The position numbers were made by a program, and so were the translations under genes. Shown here piece after piece: positions 1-10,978 of a stretch of 64,000 nt of DNA. The notes beneath the pieces were generated by a model. It saw nothing but the letters and a program-made list of their open reading frames with translations. It was not told the origin of the DNA and did not search any database. Position 1 is the stretch's first letter. Every line of letters begins with the position of its first letter. The DNA comes from Ascidia mentula (taxonomy: Eukaryota; Chordata; Ascidiacea; Phlebobranchia; Ascidiidae). Where the stretch lies: assembly GCA_947561715.1 (NCBI GenBank), contig OX387202.1, positions 744,001-808,000 of the forward strand, written 5' to 3'.

Positions 1-1770
1 ATTGCTCCCTGAGTAGGGAAATTAAAAGCGAAGGACTGAGGCTGCTTGATTACTTCCTGGAGCTGGTGGTGAATGTAAGGGGAAACCTCTACTGTTATAA
101 CGCAAACATCCAGACCGGACATCGTTGATCTAACTACAGAATAAAACCAAACTCTGTAATGTCTCAAACGACATGTACTAGTTTCACATTCAATACTCTT
201 CATTGTTTATTACGCTGTACAATAATGCGACTGCGGGACATTTTGTTTGAAGTACAACCTTATTTTGTTCAAAATACCTGTGCAACTTTTACGATAATAT
301 TATAGGACGCGACTGGCATTAATTCCCCTTCTTTTCGCAAGAGGCGACAGGTTGGATTTTATTGATAGGGGGGTTGCGTAGGTTGCCGACTTCCACGTAA
401 CACAATAGTTACAACAGAACCGTTTCTACTCATGAGCGACATCTAGCGTTTCACCTACTGTGTCTGGAGAGAAGAAGGGAAGGAAATTTAGGTGAAAGTT
501 CATCGCACAGTGGGACGATGTGGTTGGCGTTAAACACATACATCTGATGCGAACCGTTTTTACTCATGAGCGACATCTATCGTCTGAGGTCAAACAATCC
601 CTTATTAAAATGTCTGGTTTGTAATATCTAAAGCGCGGGTCGCAACCCATCGCCAGTGTGACTCTCTGTGATCCTACGTCAGAGCGTGATTCAATGCGAC
701 ATTTTTGAAGTCACGTAACTACTGTTTTAACTTTTTGCACTTTATATATTGTGTTTATTGTTCATTCACGAAGTCGTTTTGCCCAAACATAAATGAATTA
801 ATCTTAAAAACAACAAATCTCTCTGTCTGTTATTGTAAAATCGATATCAGTGCCACAGTCAAAATCTGCACTAATTGAAACCTTACAGGTAGAAACTGTA
901 TGTACATCTGTCTTTAGCTCTTAAGGATTTCATATCATCATCTTTATTCTATTTTTTTGGAATCATTTCTATATTATTTTCCTAGCCCTAAAACGCCAAC
1001 ACTTCGCAATTCGTTGAAACCTCTGCCAACTCATATCCTTACCTACAACAAAACACTGATAAATTCAAGATATCAGTTTCAGTGTTTATTCATTCCACGG
1101 GTAAATCCATTACATTTCCTTCACTCGTGACAAGCAACATGAGGGTTTAGTTTAACTCACTGTCTGTGACAATATTCATCTACTGTGGTAACTTCAACCA
1201 TGTAGGAAACTTCCATAAAAGCTCAAAACAGGAAACAGAAAGTACCTCGCGCAGGTCCGCTCAACTTTACACAATGGATCAGTGACTCTCAACTTTCATG
1301 AACCCGGTGACGCATTTCCCGCTAACAAAATGTTACGCAGACTCAACAAAAAATGTTGACCACTTTCACTGGAACTACGGTTTTGTCATTTCCTCAAGAG
1401 ATCCAGCAAAATGTGCACCGACCGCACAGTGGGACGATGTGGTTGGCGACAAACACCGACATCTGATGCGAACCATGTCTACTCATGAGCGACATCTAGC
1501 GCATCACCTACTGTGTCTTGAGAGAAGAAGGGAAGGAGATTTAGGTGAAAGTTCACCGCACAGTGGGACGATGTGGTTGGCGTCAAACACCGACATCTGA
1601 TGCGAACCGTTTCTACTCATGAGCGACATCTAGCGTATCACCTACTGTGTCTGGAGAGAAGAAGGGAAGGAGATTTAGGTGAAAGTTCACCGCACAGTGG
1701 GACGATGTGGTTGGCGACAAACACCGACATCTGATGCGAACCATTTCTACTCATGAGCGACATCTAGCGT
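1..1770. repeat. Satellite-bearing dispersed repeat
   Basis: No gene is visible. The stretch holds units of about 133 bp that share ACTCATGAGCGACATCTA and a GGGACGATGTGGTTGGCG block. Near-complete units start close to 418, 549, 1470, 1604 and 1737, the last three in direct tandem. The flanking sequence at 1-370, 630-960 and 1060-1350 recurs at 29331-29700, 30095-30380 and 28400-28720. The blocks are in a different order there, so the element looks circularly permuted or part of a longer tandem arrangement that continues left of the window. Confidence 0.75.
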
Positions 1771-2094
1771 TGTTTTAAACACACGCATAATGGAGGGTTT
1801 GTAACGGACATATCTCATATGCGTGTTGTCACTTGGTGATAAACGTTGTTCAGTTAACGCCACACAGAGAAGCTTCTTTACAATAAATAGTTTCTTATAC
1901 GAAAGGGTAATTAACACAATGACGATCGTTAGTAAAACATATTTGTCTGGCAAAATACAACTCCCTCTGTAAGCGCAATTACAACGCGCGAGAGTTAAAT
2001 AAACTGTGAAAAACTCATGGTCATGGTTGATTAAACTTCTCGGCACTGTTTCCTTTCCAGTGGATTTGCTGAACGTTTTATCAGTTGAATAATA
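1771..2094. other. Gap: 3' flank of the C18orf21-like gene
   Basis: I see no gene here, only AT-rich sequence between the satellite repeat and the stop codon of the minus-strand gene. The short open frames show no recognisable protein. Confidence 0.5.
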
Positions 2095-3566
2095 TTAAGG
2101 AAGAGATGAAAGGAAATCCTGTAGACTGTTGTTTATCGATGAGTTTCCCTGTTCCCGTAAAAGATTCGATAATCTTGAGTTTGAATTTCTTTTTCTCTTG
2201 TTCATCCGATTACCACTAGAGGGAGTTATATTTGTCCTTAGTGGAGTTGAGGTTTTGCTTGTGGTTGCCATGGCAACTGACGACACATCTGCACAAAACA
2301 TACAACAAGACAGGAGTTAATACAAAAACTCATTTTTAATTCCAGGAAAAACAAAATGAAAACGACATTTTGTGACTTTTTGCTGACGGCGACATTGATA
2401 ACGCACCCCCACCACAAGCATTGTAGTCAGATCGCAAACTACTATGGTAATCTGTCTGCAGCTTAAATAAAACCCAGGTTTCAAGAATTACACAGATTGG
2501 CAACAAATATAAGAAAAACATGTTTGTAAGTTTGGTACAAAATAAATTACTTGTGAGCTGCAGACAGTTGTGCATGTTGTTTTAAAATATCAGGTCTTAT
2601 CAGTGCAGCTGGTGACTGACGACAGTCTTGTCGGCTAACTAACCAGGCTGACACTATTCCACATTGTGGTGACTTTGAAGTCTATGTCAATCCATAGATA
2701 TGAACCACAGTAAAACACATTAAGCAACTGCTTGGAACCATATATTACTATGTAACTTCACAACAATGCACTGCGTTTACCTTAACATATATTATAAGAA
2801 TGGTTTTACCATGAAGTTGTGATTTTCCATTGGTTTCATTCAGGTTTTCTCGACTTAAACCAAACAATTTGTTAAAGTAACCACAAACTTTGCACGTCAA
2901 ACTTATGCTTGTTTGAGATTCAAGATATTTTTTCACCAAATGTTTTTCCTTTGCATTTGCTCTCACTCCAATTTTCTTTTTCATTTTGTTTAGACTCCGC
3001 TTAACTTTTTTGTCAAACCTCATCTTTGGTTTGATTGTCAACATGGAATTATTCGGGGTAAAAATGCTTCCACACTTCTCGCAGAACTGGGCAGAGGCTT
3101 TCACATTTTCTACAAAATATTAAAAAGGTAAAACTTTTCACGAATAGTAAAATTTATATGAAAAAAACATCAGAACGATTTAAGTAAATATGAGTTAATC
3201 CATAGGACAACAAAATTATCATTGTCAGAATATAAATCATCTGAAATAAGTTGAAGATCTTATGTGATGTTTACAGTAACAAGTGTAAAAACATGTAGAA
3301 CATACCTAGTTTCAAAACACATTTGCTTTGCATGAATTGTGACCTGCAAATAAATAAAAATACTTTAAAAGTTTTTTATTATGATTCGTAAACTTATACC
3401 ACTGCAATTAAATTTCACATTGATGTCATTTGACCAAAATACTTTTACTTCAATTAACTTACATAATGTTGCGAGATACTTGACAGTCTTTGACGGCCAT
3501 TAAATTTGCCGCCCTCCATTGAAATTGCAAAGTTATTTTATCAGAGGAGGTGGTTGAAGTTTCCAT
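2095..3566 (-). CDS. C18orf21-like protein (RNase MRP-associated family), four coding exons
   Basis: Exons on the minus strand are 3566-3463, 3343-3306, 3109-2810 and 2288-2095. Each junction has GT-AG ends and the reading phase carries across all three introns, giving about 211 residues against about 220 in human C18orf21. The central exon shows two CxxC pairs (CEKCG and CKVCG) around a basic stretch with IKPKMRF and EKHLVKKYLESQ, matching the human LKPKARL and KMVKKFKDS region. The C-terminus ends in LQDFLSSLP, like human FRNFLSSL. The paired CxxC motifs suggest a zinc ribbon of the Rpr2/Snm1 kind; from memory the human protein has been reported as an RNase MRP component (RMP24). I chose the ATG at 3566 because its N-terminal length fits human and an acceptor-like TCTGTAG lies just upstream. 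An in-frame ATG at 3641 would add 25 residues. No break is seen. The gene is divergent from HELLS. Confidence 0.85.
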
Positions 3567-4061
3567 AATATTTAAATCTACAGATTTCTGTTCTGCAACA
3601 CACGAGTGTTCAGGTTTCCACATGTTGTTAACTGTGATCACTCAACCGGAACTAATCACATAAAACTATAGACATCGTATGTCTTGTTGCAGGTTGTTAA
3701 AAAAATTAAATTGCAAAAAAACAGCAAGTTAAAAATTTAACAAACCTTCCGATTTTTTGTTATTTATTAAAATTGAAGTGAATTTGTCACGCTTTACCAG
3801 TTACGCGGGAGCAAACCGCTAAATAAGTCACGTGGGTTTGTTAGTGCTTCATTGTAAAAAGTCGGATATTCTTGGAAATAATATGTGAAAGTTTCACAAA
3901 CATGCAAAGTTTATTTCTTTATTACAACCTGGTATAAAAAAATGTTGTTCACTGCACGCGGAATTCTCATACAAATTGTTGCTTGCTTTGTTTGTGAAGT
4001 CATTTTCACGAAAACTTTATTTTAGACGAAATTAAGTTCTAAACGTTATAGAAAGTTAACA
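3567..4061. promoter_or_regulatory. Shared upstream region of C18orf21-like gene and HELLS
   Basis: About 500 bp separate the two divergent start codons, so this probably holds a bidirectional promoter. I see no clear TATA box in a usual position. A CACGTG-containing stretch lies near 3828. Inference from gene layout only. Confidence 0.4.
4012..4026 (+). promoter_or_regulatory. Possible spliced-leader (or 5' UTR) acceptor for HELLS
   Basis: A pyrimidine-rich run ending CTTTATTTTAG stops about 36 bases before the HELLS ATG at 4062. Tunicates add a spliced leader at such upstream AGs; an ordinary 5' UTR intron would look the same. The role is inferred. Confidence 0.3.
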
Positions 4062-6886
4062 ATGGTGAAGTCAGAACCTGACAACATCACAGGAAGTGAA
4101 GTTGACAACTATTCAAATTCACGTCGAATATTTAGTGAATTGGATTCAAACCAAATACATGATGATTTTGAATCGAAGCCAAGCTTGAGGGTTAATTCCC
4201 CAGCTCCTGTTCAGAGCGGATTGGAGGAAAACAAAACAGAAAATCAAGAAATAAATTGGGAAACTGGGGTAGACGATGTGGCAGCTGAAGATTTTGAGTC
4301 TTCCACATCTGATGCAAAGTTAAAAAATTGCAACCAGGAGATTTTTACATCTTCCATGATTGAAGAAGAGGAAAAATTAAAAGAGGAAGGAAAGAAGGAG
4401 GAAGAAGAGATTAAAAAACAAGCTATTGATCAATGGAGGGAGATATCAGAAGATATGAGAATGACCCAACTTCATCATTTATTGGAAAAAAGTAGTGTTT
4501 ATGCAAATTATCTTCTTGAAATTATTGAAAAAACAAAAGAAAAGAAAGAAAAGAGAGCAAAAAGGAGAAAACAAAAGCTCCAAAAAGCAAAGGAAAGTGA
4601 GGTGAAACCTAAAGCAGGAAATGAAGTAAAGCCACAAACCAGGAAACGAGTGCGGAGTCCGGGGGAGATGGAAGTTGGAACTCCAGCGAAACAAAAATGC
4701 AAACAGAAAAATATTGTTGATGAAAAAACACATGGAAAAGCAGAATTTGAAATCGGCGAAAAAGTTCAGGTGATGCAAAAGAACGAACAAGAAGAAGATC
4801 TGGTTGCAGCAAAAGTCGTTGACACTTGTTTCGCAAACAACAAATGGAAGTATTTGGTCCACCACATCGGAACAAAAAAGTCAAAAACAAATGGGTTGAT
4901 GTTTCTTCGATTATATCCGACATAACTAAAGATGAAGACATCTCTAATCGTCCACATTCCAGCAAACAAAAAACAAATTCTAAAATAGACAAAGAAGCTT
5001 TGCTTGAATCCAAACTCCACCTAGGAAAGTCTGGAGAAAATGAAATTACTGTGGTTGATGAAGTGAAATACTTGAATGGAAAAGCTGTCCATGACTCGCA
5101 ACCAACTCTACTAACTGGGGAAATCCTGAGAGATTACCAGATTGCTGGCTATGAGTGGCTTAAAATTCTATTTAAAAATGCAGTGAATGGAATTTTAGCA
5201 GATGAAATGGGATTGGGAAAGACTATCCAGTGTATTGCTCTCATTGCACGCTTGGTCAAATTAGGGTTTTCTGGCCCATTCCTTGTGTGTGCCCCAATGT
5301 CAACAATATGTAATTGGATTTCTGAGTTTAAGCGATTTACCCCAAGAATCCCAGTAATGCTTTACCATGGTTCAGCAGCTGAACGACATCTTCTTGAGTC
5401 AAACATTGATCAAAAGAGTCCAGATCTTAACTGTTGTCCTGTAATTGTGACATCATACGAGATCATAATGAGAGATCGACACGCATTGGCAAAATATTCT
5501 TTTGACTACCTTGTCATTGATGAAGGACATAGAATCAAAAACATGAACTGCAGACTTCTCAAGGAGTTAAAGATGTTAAAAGTATCGTCGAAACTCCTGC
5601 TTACTGGAACTCCGCTTCAAAACAACTTAGCTGAGCTGTGGTCCTTGCTTAACTTTCTCTTACCTGAAGTATTCAACGATCTCAGCACATTCGAGACCTG
5701 GTTTGATTTTAACAAAATCCAGAAAAGCAGTCAAACAGTGAGCTCAGATAAAGAGAAGAATGTTGTTTTGATGCTTCATAAAATCCTTGCACCGTTTCTA
5801 CTGCGGAGAATCAAAGCAGATGTAGATTTAGAACTTCCACCAAAGCGAGAAGTTTTAATATTTGCTCCAATCTCAGTGACCCAACATGAGTTCTACAAAG
5901 CTCTTACCAATCGCACAATCCGCAAATATCTGGAAAAACCAGGAAAGGCAGAAGACAAAGAAAACTGTGTTGGAAGTGAAGAATTTACCAACCATGTTGG
6001 ACACACAACTCGAAGTCTCACTTTGGAATCTCGGTTGGAAAAGGAGAAAGTGGAGAGGAAGTGTTTTGACGCAGATGCTGTGACCAACATATCATTAAAT
6101 AATGTTGTTATGCAACTGCGTAAGTGCTGCAACCATCCATATCTCATCTAGTATCCACTAATACCAGGCACTGACATTTACAGAATTGACGAGGAACTGG
6201 TGACATCGTGTGGCAAGCTTCATCTTCTCGACAGAATGATGCCTGTCTTAAAAGCAAAAGGGCATAAGGTTCTTTTGTTTAGTCAGATGACAAAACTACT
6301 TGATATTCTGGAGGATTATTGTCGCTATAGAAATCACAATCATGTAAGATTAGATGGATCGACTCCATGTGAAGTTCGACAAAACTTTATTGATCGTTTC
6401 AACTCTGACCCGGAGTTGTTTATTTTCTTGCTCTCAACAAGAGCTGGAGGACTTGGGATTAATTTAACTGCAGCCGACACAGTGATTATTTATGACTCTG
6501 ATTGGAATCCTCAAAATGATTTGCAAGCCCAAGACCGTTGTCATCGTATCGGCCAAACACGGGCTGTGATAGTTTATAGATTTGTGTCCGCAAACACTAT
6601 TGACCAGTTCATGGTTGAACGAGCTGAAGCCAAGCGTGTCCTTGAGCGGTTAATCATGAATAGATCCAAGTTTAAGGGGAAACTGGAAGAAGACATAAAA
6701 TCTGATAATCTTAGTTCAACATCAACTTCCACAAAGATTCTCTCCATGCTGAAGAAGTCGGCGGATGAAGAAAAAGGTTGCAAGCCGATCAGTGACCAAG
6801 ACTTGAAGAAGATTTTAGATCGCAAAGTGGTGATGTCAGCTAAAGATGATGAGATAGAATGTGGACTTTTCCGTGCGTTAGATTAA
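4062..6886 (+). CDS. HELLS/LSH SNF2-family chromatin remodeller, single exon, interrupted
   Basis: HELLS is a nuclear SNF2 ATPase that works with CDCA7 to remodel nucleosomes and support DNA methylation. The order is an acidic N-terminus, a coiled basic region (LHHLLEKSSVYANYLLE), a Tudor-knot-like segment (4740-4905), then the helicase core: DEMGLGKT at 5201, DEGH at 5519, TGTPLQNN, RKCCNHPYLI at 6120-6148, STRAGGLGINL near 6437 and QAQDRCHRIGQ near 6525. It ends DDEIECGLFRALD, like human KMGIFKILE. About 940 codons compare with 838 residues in human; no intron is seen. Two oddities are visible. The frame changes by -1 at ACAAAAAAGTC (4872-4882), where one A is missing or a slip occurs. TAG at 6149 stands where human HELLS has Glu (HPYLIEYP). 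The rest is well conserved, so this may be a young pseudogene, an allele or sequence error. No poly-A tail or target repeats mark it as a retrocopy. Confidence 0.85.
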
Positions 6887-7289
6887 CAAAACGCCATGTC
6901 TGGTATTTAGAAGTGTCTGTTATTGTATATAACTGTGCTAGAACAATTAATGAAGCCTAAGTGTTAGTATCAACGTCCATATTGTTAAACTGCCTTTCAT
7001 ATTCTTTCACATGTGTTAGTTAGTTGTGACCAAACAATCTAAGAATTTCTGTTTTATTTTTTGTGATTTTGCTCTCACTGTAAGTATGTGCAAATTGTAA
7101 ACTTCCATCATATTAAAATTTGCAGACAGTAATGACTGAGTTAACCGAACCATGAACGCTAATTCACCATCCCACATTTTTGTTACAAAAAGCTGCCTAT
7201 TGCCTGGAAGATCATTAATTTTCCATTTTTTGCAGTTTCTAGGCATAAAAATGCAAAAAAAGATACTTTGATATTTGTGATATTTCAAA
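6887..7289. other. Gap between HELLS and MRPS5
   Basis: 3' flank of HELLS. A possible polyadenylation signal ATTAAA lies near 7110. Open frames on the minus strand here run antisense to MRPS5 and are not supported. Confidence 0.4.
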
Positions 7290-7815
7290 ATGCAAGGATT
7301 CCTCAAGGCTGCTGCATTTTTGAAAACGGTTACATTTACGCTGCAACCACAGAGACAACGACATGTTTTCACCAACCAAGTTACGGCCACCGCACTATGG
7401 AACTCTGTGTCTCCCGTCAAAAAACGGACAGGAAGAGGAAAACGTGGGCAGAGCAGAAAGAAAATCGATCTTGGTCGTGATAAAGTGTTTGGTGAAGGGA
7501 CGTTGGGGATGATGTGGCCTGGACTCAATGCAAAACCCAACGATCAGGTTTACCAACGCACGCCTGAGTAACAAGAACAATACCTAACATTTCGGGAAGG
7601 AAGGAAGTTCAAATTCAAGCGCGATGATGCAGTTAGAGGTTGGACTGGGGGAAAATGGGGTGGGATTAAAATCCCTCCACCTCCATCCATTGAAGAACAT
7701 TCGTTTGATGATTTTCAATGTGTGTTGTTGGAGGTTGCGCGCGTCGCACATCGTGATAAGAAAGTTGGTCGAATCTATCGGCAGCGATGCATGACTGCTG
7801 TTGGAAATGGAAAGG
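7290..7815 (+). pseudogene. First coding exon of mitochondrial ribosomal protein S5, with an in-frame stop
   Basis: The protein is part of the small mitochondrial ribosomal subunit. The ATG at 7290 opens a basic, hydrophobic leader typical of a mitochondrial signal, then RHVFTNQVTATALW, KKRTGRGKRGQSRKK, GEGTLGMMWPGLN, RGWTGGKWGGIKIPPP and finally TAVGNGKG, the start of the S5 RNA-binding domain. Human MRPS5 has FFTKLTADELW, KKGRGKRTKKK, GFLWPGLN, RGWSGNSWGGISL and VAVGNGKG in the same order. One TAA at 7569-7571 interrupts the frame where human has Glu (QRSKEEQ against QRTPE-stop-QEQ). The exon ends at a good donor, AAAGG-GTGAAG, in phase 1. I could not find the following exons (GFSIGKA and onward) in the window, so the gene is partial or its next exon is far away. 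Confidence 0.75.
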
Positions 7816-8984
7816 GTGAAGTTCACAACACAAAGCAAAACATTTATCTGCAATATTTCATAAATTACGCTGTCAGTGCCAGTCATGTACACAAGATTAC
7901 AATAGGCCGTAAAATTTCAAAATTGAAATTTTTACAAAGATTAGACGTGCGTCAATTGCGGATGATCACAGACACTCTTAACTATAGTAATGTGTGTAAT
8001 AGGTTTACAGGTATTACAGCCAAACTGGATCAGCCATTTTTCACGAAAAGATTATTTGAATAAGAGCTGAGCGTGCTTTTAGCGAAACATGTATTCTTCG
8101 CAATAAACTGCGTTTGACACAAGGTTATTAATATTGTAATTTTGCAAACTCTGTCACGCACAACAAGTGGCGTAAAAGAAAGGTCGATTTCGGAACGAAT
8201 ATATTGTAGTTTGTTGTTACTCGCACATAATTTCGTTTCATTGCCAATATAACTTCGCATGGAGAATTGCTAACAGCCAAACTACAAGGATGGAATGTGA
8301 TTTTAATAACGAAGCAAGGAGAGTAAAATATGTGGAAAGGGAACTTAACAACAATGCCACGCAACGAATAAGCTCTACACAGATTTGATACAAAGCAGAG
8401 CTGTTGAATATGAGAATGGTGGAAGATTTAACAGCTTTGGAATGCCAAGATAACTCTCGAACTTCTTAAACTTTAACGGGAATCAGTGATTTTTTAAACC
8501 TGTAGAAGTTTAATCATTCCGTGCTTTCAAACTACCTGTGATCGCCACTGAAGTTTATCACAGAAAGTTGAAAATGAGTGCGAACGCGAGGAAAGAAATC
8601 GATTTTCTGTAATAAAGGCGTGATTTCGCGGAGCTAACAAACAAGACTTACCGAACTTTAATCCCACCAAGCCAAACACAAATGCTTCCAATGATCACAG
8701 AACACAGCCATAAGGAAAGTTTAAACTAAACGAGTCGAAAATATTTGCGGAGTCGAAGTCAGTTTTTATTTACGTGACAACACTTAACTACACCCAACGT
8801 GGTAAAATCATAACGAAAAGTTTCAAAGTCGTCAACACACAATATCGTGTCAGTAATCCACAAACATTTCACAAACCAATAAAAACAAATCTCAATTTTA
8901 ATCGTGCACAAGTTAAGAATCAACAGGGTTACCGAAATATCCACAAATATTATGCAGGGTTCTGATGGATATTCTTTTATTGAA
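7816..8984. other. Gap: MRPS5 intron or flank with a SINE tail
   Basis: No coding signal that I trust. A piece at about 7985-8045 (CAGCCAAACTGGATCAGCCA) matches the tail of the tRNA-derived SINE at 8985-9140. The remainder is AT-rich unique-looking sequence. Confidence 0.45.
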
Positions 8985-9140
8985 ATGTGTGTAACAGGTT
9001 CACTGGTATTACAACCAAGCTGGATCAGCCATTTGTTTCGATAAGTCGGAACGAGATCTTTAAAATCAAGCTCTCGGTGAGGTTCGAACTCGCGATCCCA
9101 GGGTTACCCAGGCCATCCTATCTACTTAAAGGCAGCGGTT
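8985..9140 (-). repeat. tRNA-derived SINE copy
   Basis: Read on the minus strand there is a tRNA-like head with a B box (GAGTTCGAACC), then a body and a tail GGCTGATCCAGCTTGGTTGT. The same body and tail occur at 33095-33250, and the tail alone at about 7985-8045. Pol III transcription of the family is inferred from the box sequences. Confidence 0.6.
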
Positions 9141-9673
9141 ATGTTGTGGTCGAGACACACTGGTGTTTAAGCGCATAACTTGCCAGGGGAATAATTACAT
9201 GTTGTCAAGATTTACACCAGATTATAATAATACATGAACAATTTATGCACGTGGTGGCGCAACAGAGTCAATGAGAATTAATTAATTTTGCGAAAAGTGG
9301 AAATTATTGGCAACATTGGTCAAGAGCCCGACCCATAATCCAAGATGAAAATCTGATCGGGATTTGTGTCCAGGATATCCTGGGTTCAAACCCACGTGTG
9401 GCCAAAAAATTGAGTAATTTATCCAAAGCTTGAAAAAGTTAAACAAAATCACAAACAAAGTCATGGGCAGTTTGAATACGAAATGGAAATGAGGAATTTA
9501 CAAGTATATGAGTAACATACATGAAATCCTGGTTAATGTTGCATCACGTGTTACGTCATTGAATAAGCGTAGCGTGGTGATATTCAGTTCAATGTACACT
9601 ACTTGTTTCATCGGAAATAACTTAAGGAACTGCAAGCTAGAATTGAAAGTTACAAGTAAACTATTCCTCGCGA
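9141..9673. other. Gap with a second SINE-like piece
   Basis: Around 9370-9410 the sequence CTGGGTTCAAACCCACGTG looks like a Pol III B box of a different tRNA-related repeat. No protein-coding sequence is apparent. Confidence 0.35.
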
Positions 9674-9814
9674 CTTTGATCTGATGAGATCCTTCCCTGC
9701 TTGTGTGAAGCCACATCCATAAGCATCCAACCTCTCAATGTTGTGAACACATGCAGCCAATGACTCAGCACTTTCATCCGTCAAATCGTTGAAGGACAGA
9801 TTAAGTAACTCCAT
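9674..9814 (-). pseudogene. Last-type LRR exon of an NLR gene (locus 2, distal)
   Basis: An acceptor-like GTTTAG precedes an exon of 47 codons beginning MELLNLSFNDLTDESAESL and continuing to FTQAGKDLIRSK. It is the same exon type as 31229-31089 and the cut-down copy at 42740-42668. In those copies the exon ends at a clear donor (AAA-GTAAGG, AAA-GTGAAA). Here the sequence after the Lys codon is TCGCGA, so the usual GT is displaced and the exon may no longer splice. It is downstream of and in the same direction as the LRR exons at 15.7-18.0 kb, about 6 kb away, and may be the old 3' end of that locus. Confidence 0.55.
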
Positions 9815-9892
9815 CTAAACAACAAAATAACTTAAGCTCGGAGGTAAGGATCATGTTATAGTTGTAAATATCTAATTATGTTGTTGTAAAAT

Positions 9893-10978
9893 GGCCAGAG
9901 TGGATTTGTAATAACATAAACTAAAAAGTCAAAAATAAATACAGCAAGTTTCTTCTCATCAGATTATTACGTCAGTGATCTCATCGTTGTTTACAACATT
10001 TGAGTCAAACTTGGTGGTTACAACCGGGATGCAATTTGTAACTAAAAAAAACGTGCCACGACTTTTTCTTTGTTGTCTAAATCGTATTATTTGCTCAAAA
10101 TAAAGTTTAGTGTAAGAAGCCAGGATTGAACAGGTTACAAACCGAAATTATCTCAGGACGCAAGAAAGCAGGTAAATATAAAACACTGCTGCTAATTTCG
10201 CACCCTGTGTTTGCAGTTTAGGTTTCCGTGGTATCGTTGAAATACCATAGGTTCGTGGAACCAGGGCATATTGCATCAAACTATTGCGTCAAAGACTTAC
10301 AGGTGTAATTTTGTCAGGCGAGGACATCTGACAGTTGTGAGTCGTGAAAGCAAACAGATTTCATGTGTGAGGTTAGTGGCAACTCTCGTATGCAAAGCCG
10401 TGCCGAAAATATTAATTCCACTTTTCGACTCGAAATGGTTCAAAGTGGAGCTCGATTCAGTGACAACTGGCAACATTTTCACAACCAAAGTTTGGACAAG
10501 TATTCGACGACCGAAACTTAAAGCAACAAACTTTGGTCACCGATCAAATTCGGGTAATTCTCTAAATATTATTGGTTCTTGTCGTTTAAAATTCTACTTT
10601 CCAATTCCGGATACCACCAGCCTGCTAATGGAAAACTTAACAAGAAACTTTATTAAGAAACTGAGGTTTGCCTTTGACCTAATATTGTATGGGACAAGAG
10701 AGTTGTTCATAGATTCTGTTCTGCTTGCTCGACGATTTAAATCAATGTTACGAAACAGGAATACGGAACGGAATATGGACGCCAGTAACACTGGTAGTTC
10801 CGGTTAATCCACAACCAGACACACATCGTTATCCACTACCGTGACCAAGCGATTTGATGAAGCAACTGAGAGGAGGTCGTGGTTTCAACAAGATACCTGG
10901 CAGACGAATCTAACCTTGTCATATTTTGGCTCGAAAGCTGATAGATATTTGCGCTCAGCACTCATCGATGTGAAATTT
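9893..10978. repeat. Dispersed duplication, copy 1
   Basis: This block recurs at 12529-13490. Shared landmarks include ATTACGTCAGTGATCTCATC, GGTTACAACCGGGATGCAAT, GAACCAGGGCATATTGCATC and GCGCTCAGCACTCATCGATG. Open frames of 178 codons (10271-10807) and 116 codons (13102-13452) overlap the shared part but diverge by frame-disturbing differences and show no known protein, so I treat it as non-coding repeat. Confidence 0.65.

Noticed and set aside
1298-1600. A 100-codon frame at 1.3-1.6 kb
   Set aside because: It consists largely of 133-bp satellite units.
4479-5020. Several minus-strand frames opposite HELLS
   Set aside because: They are low-complexity antisense shadows of the Lys/Glu-rich HELLS N-terminus.
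4062-6886. HELLS as a processed retrocopy
   Set aside because: It is intronless and has two lesions, but there is no poly-A tract, no flanking target repeat, and it keeps an upstream region shared with a divergent gene. I leave the question open rather than call it a retrocopy.
10271-10807. A 178-codon plus-strand frame as a gene
   Set aside because: It lies in a dispersed duplication, the partner copy at 13.1 kb does not keep the frame, and no domain is recognisable.
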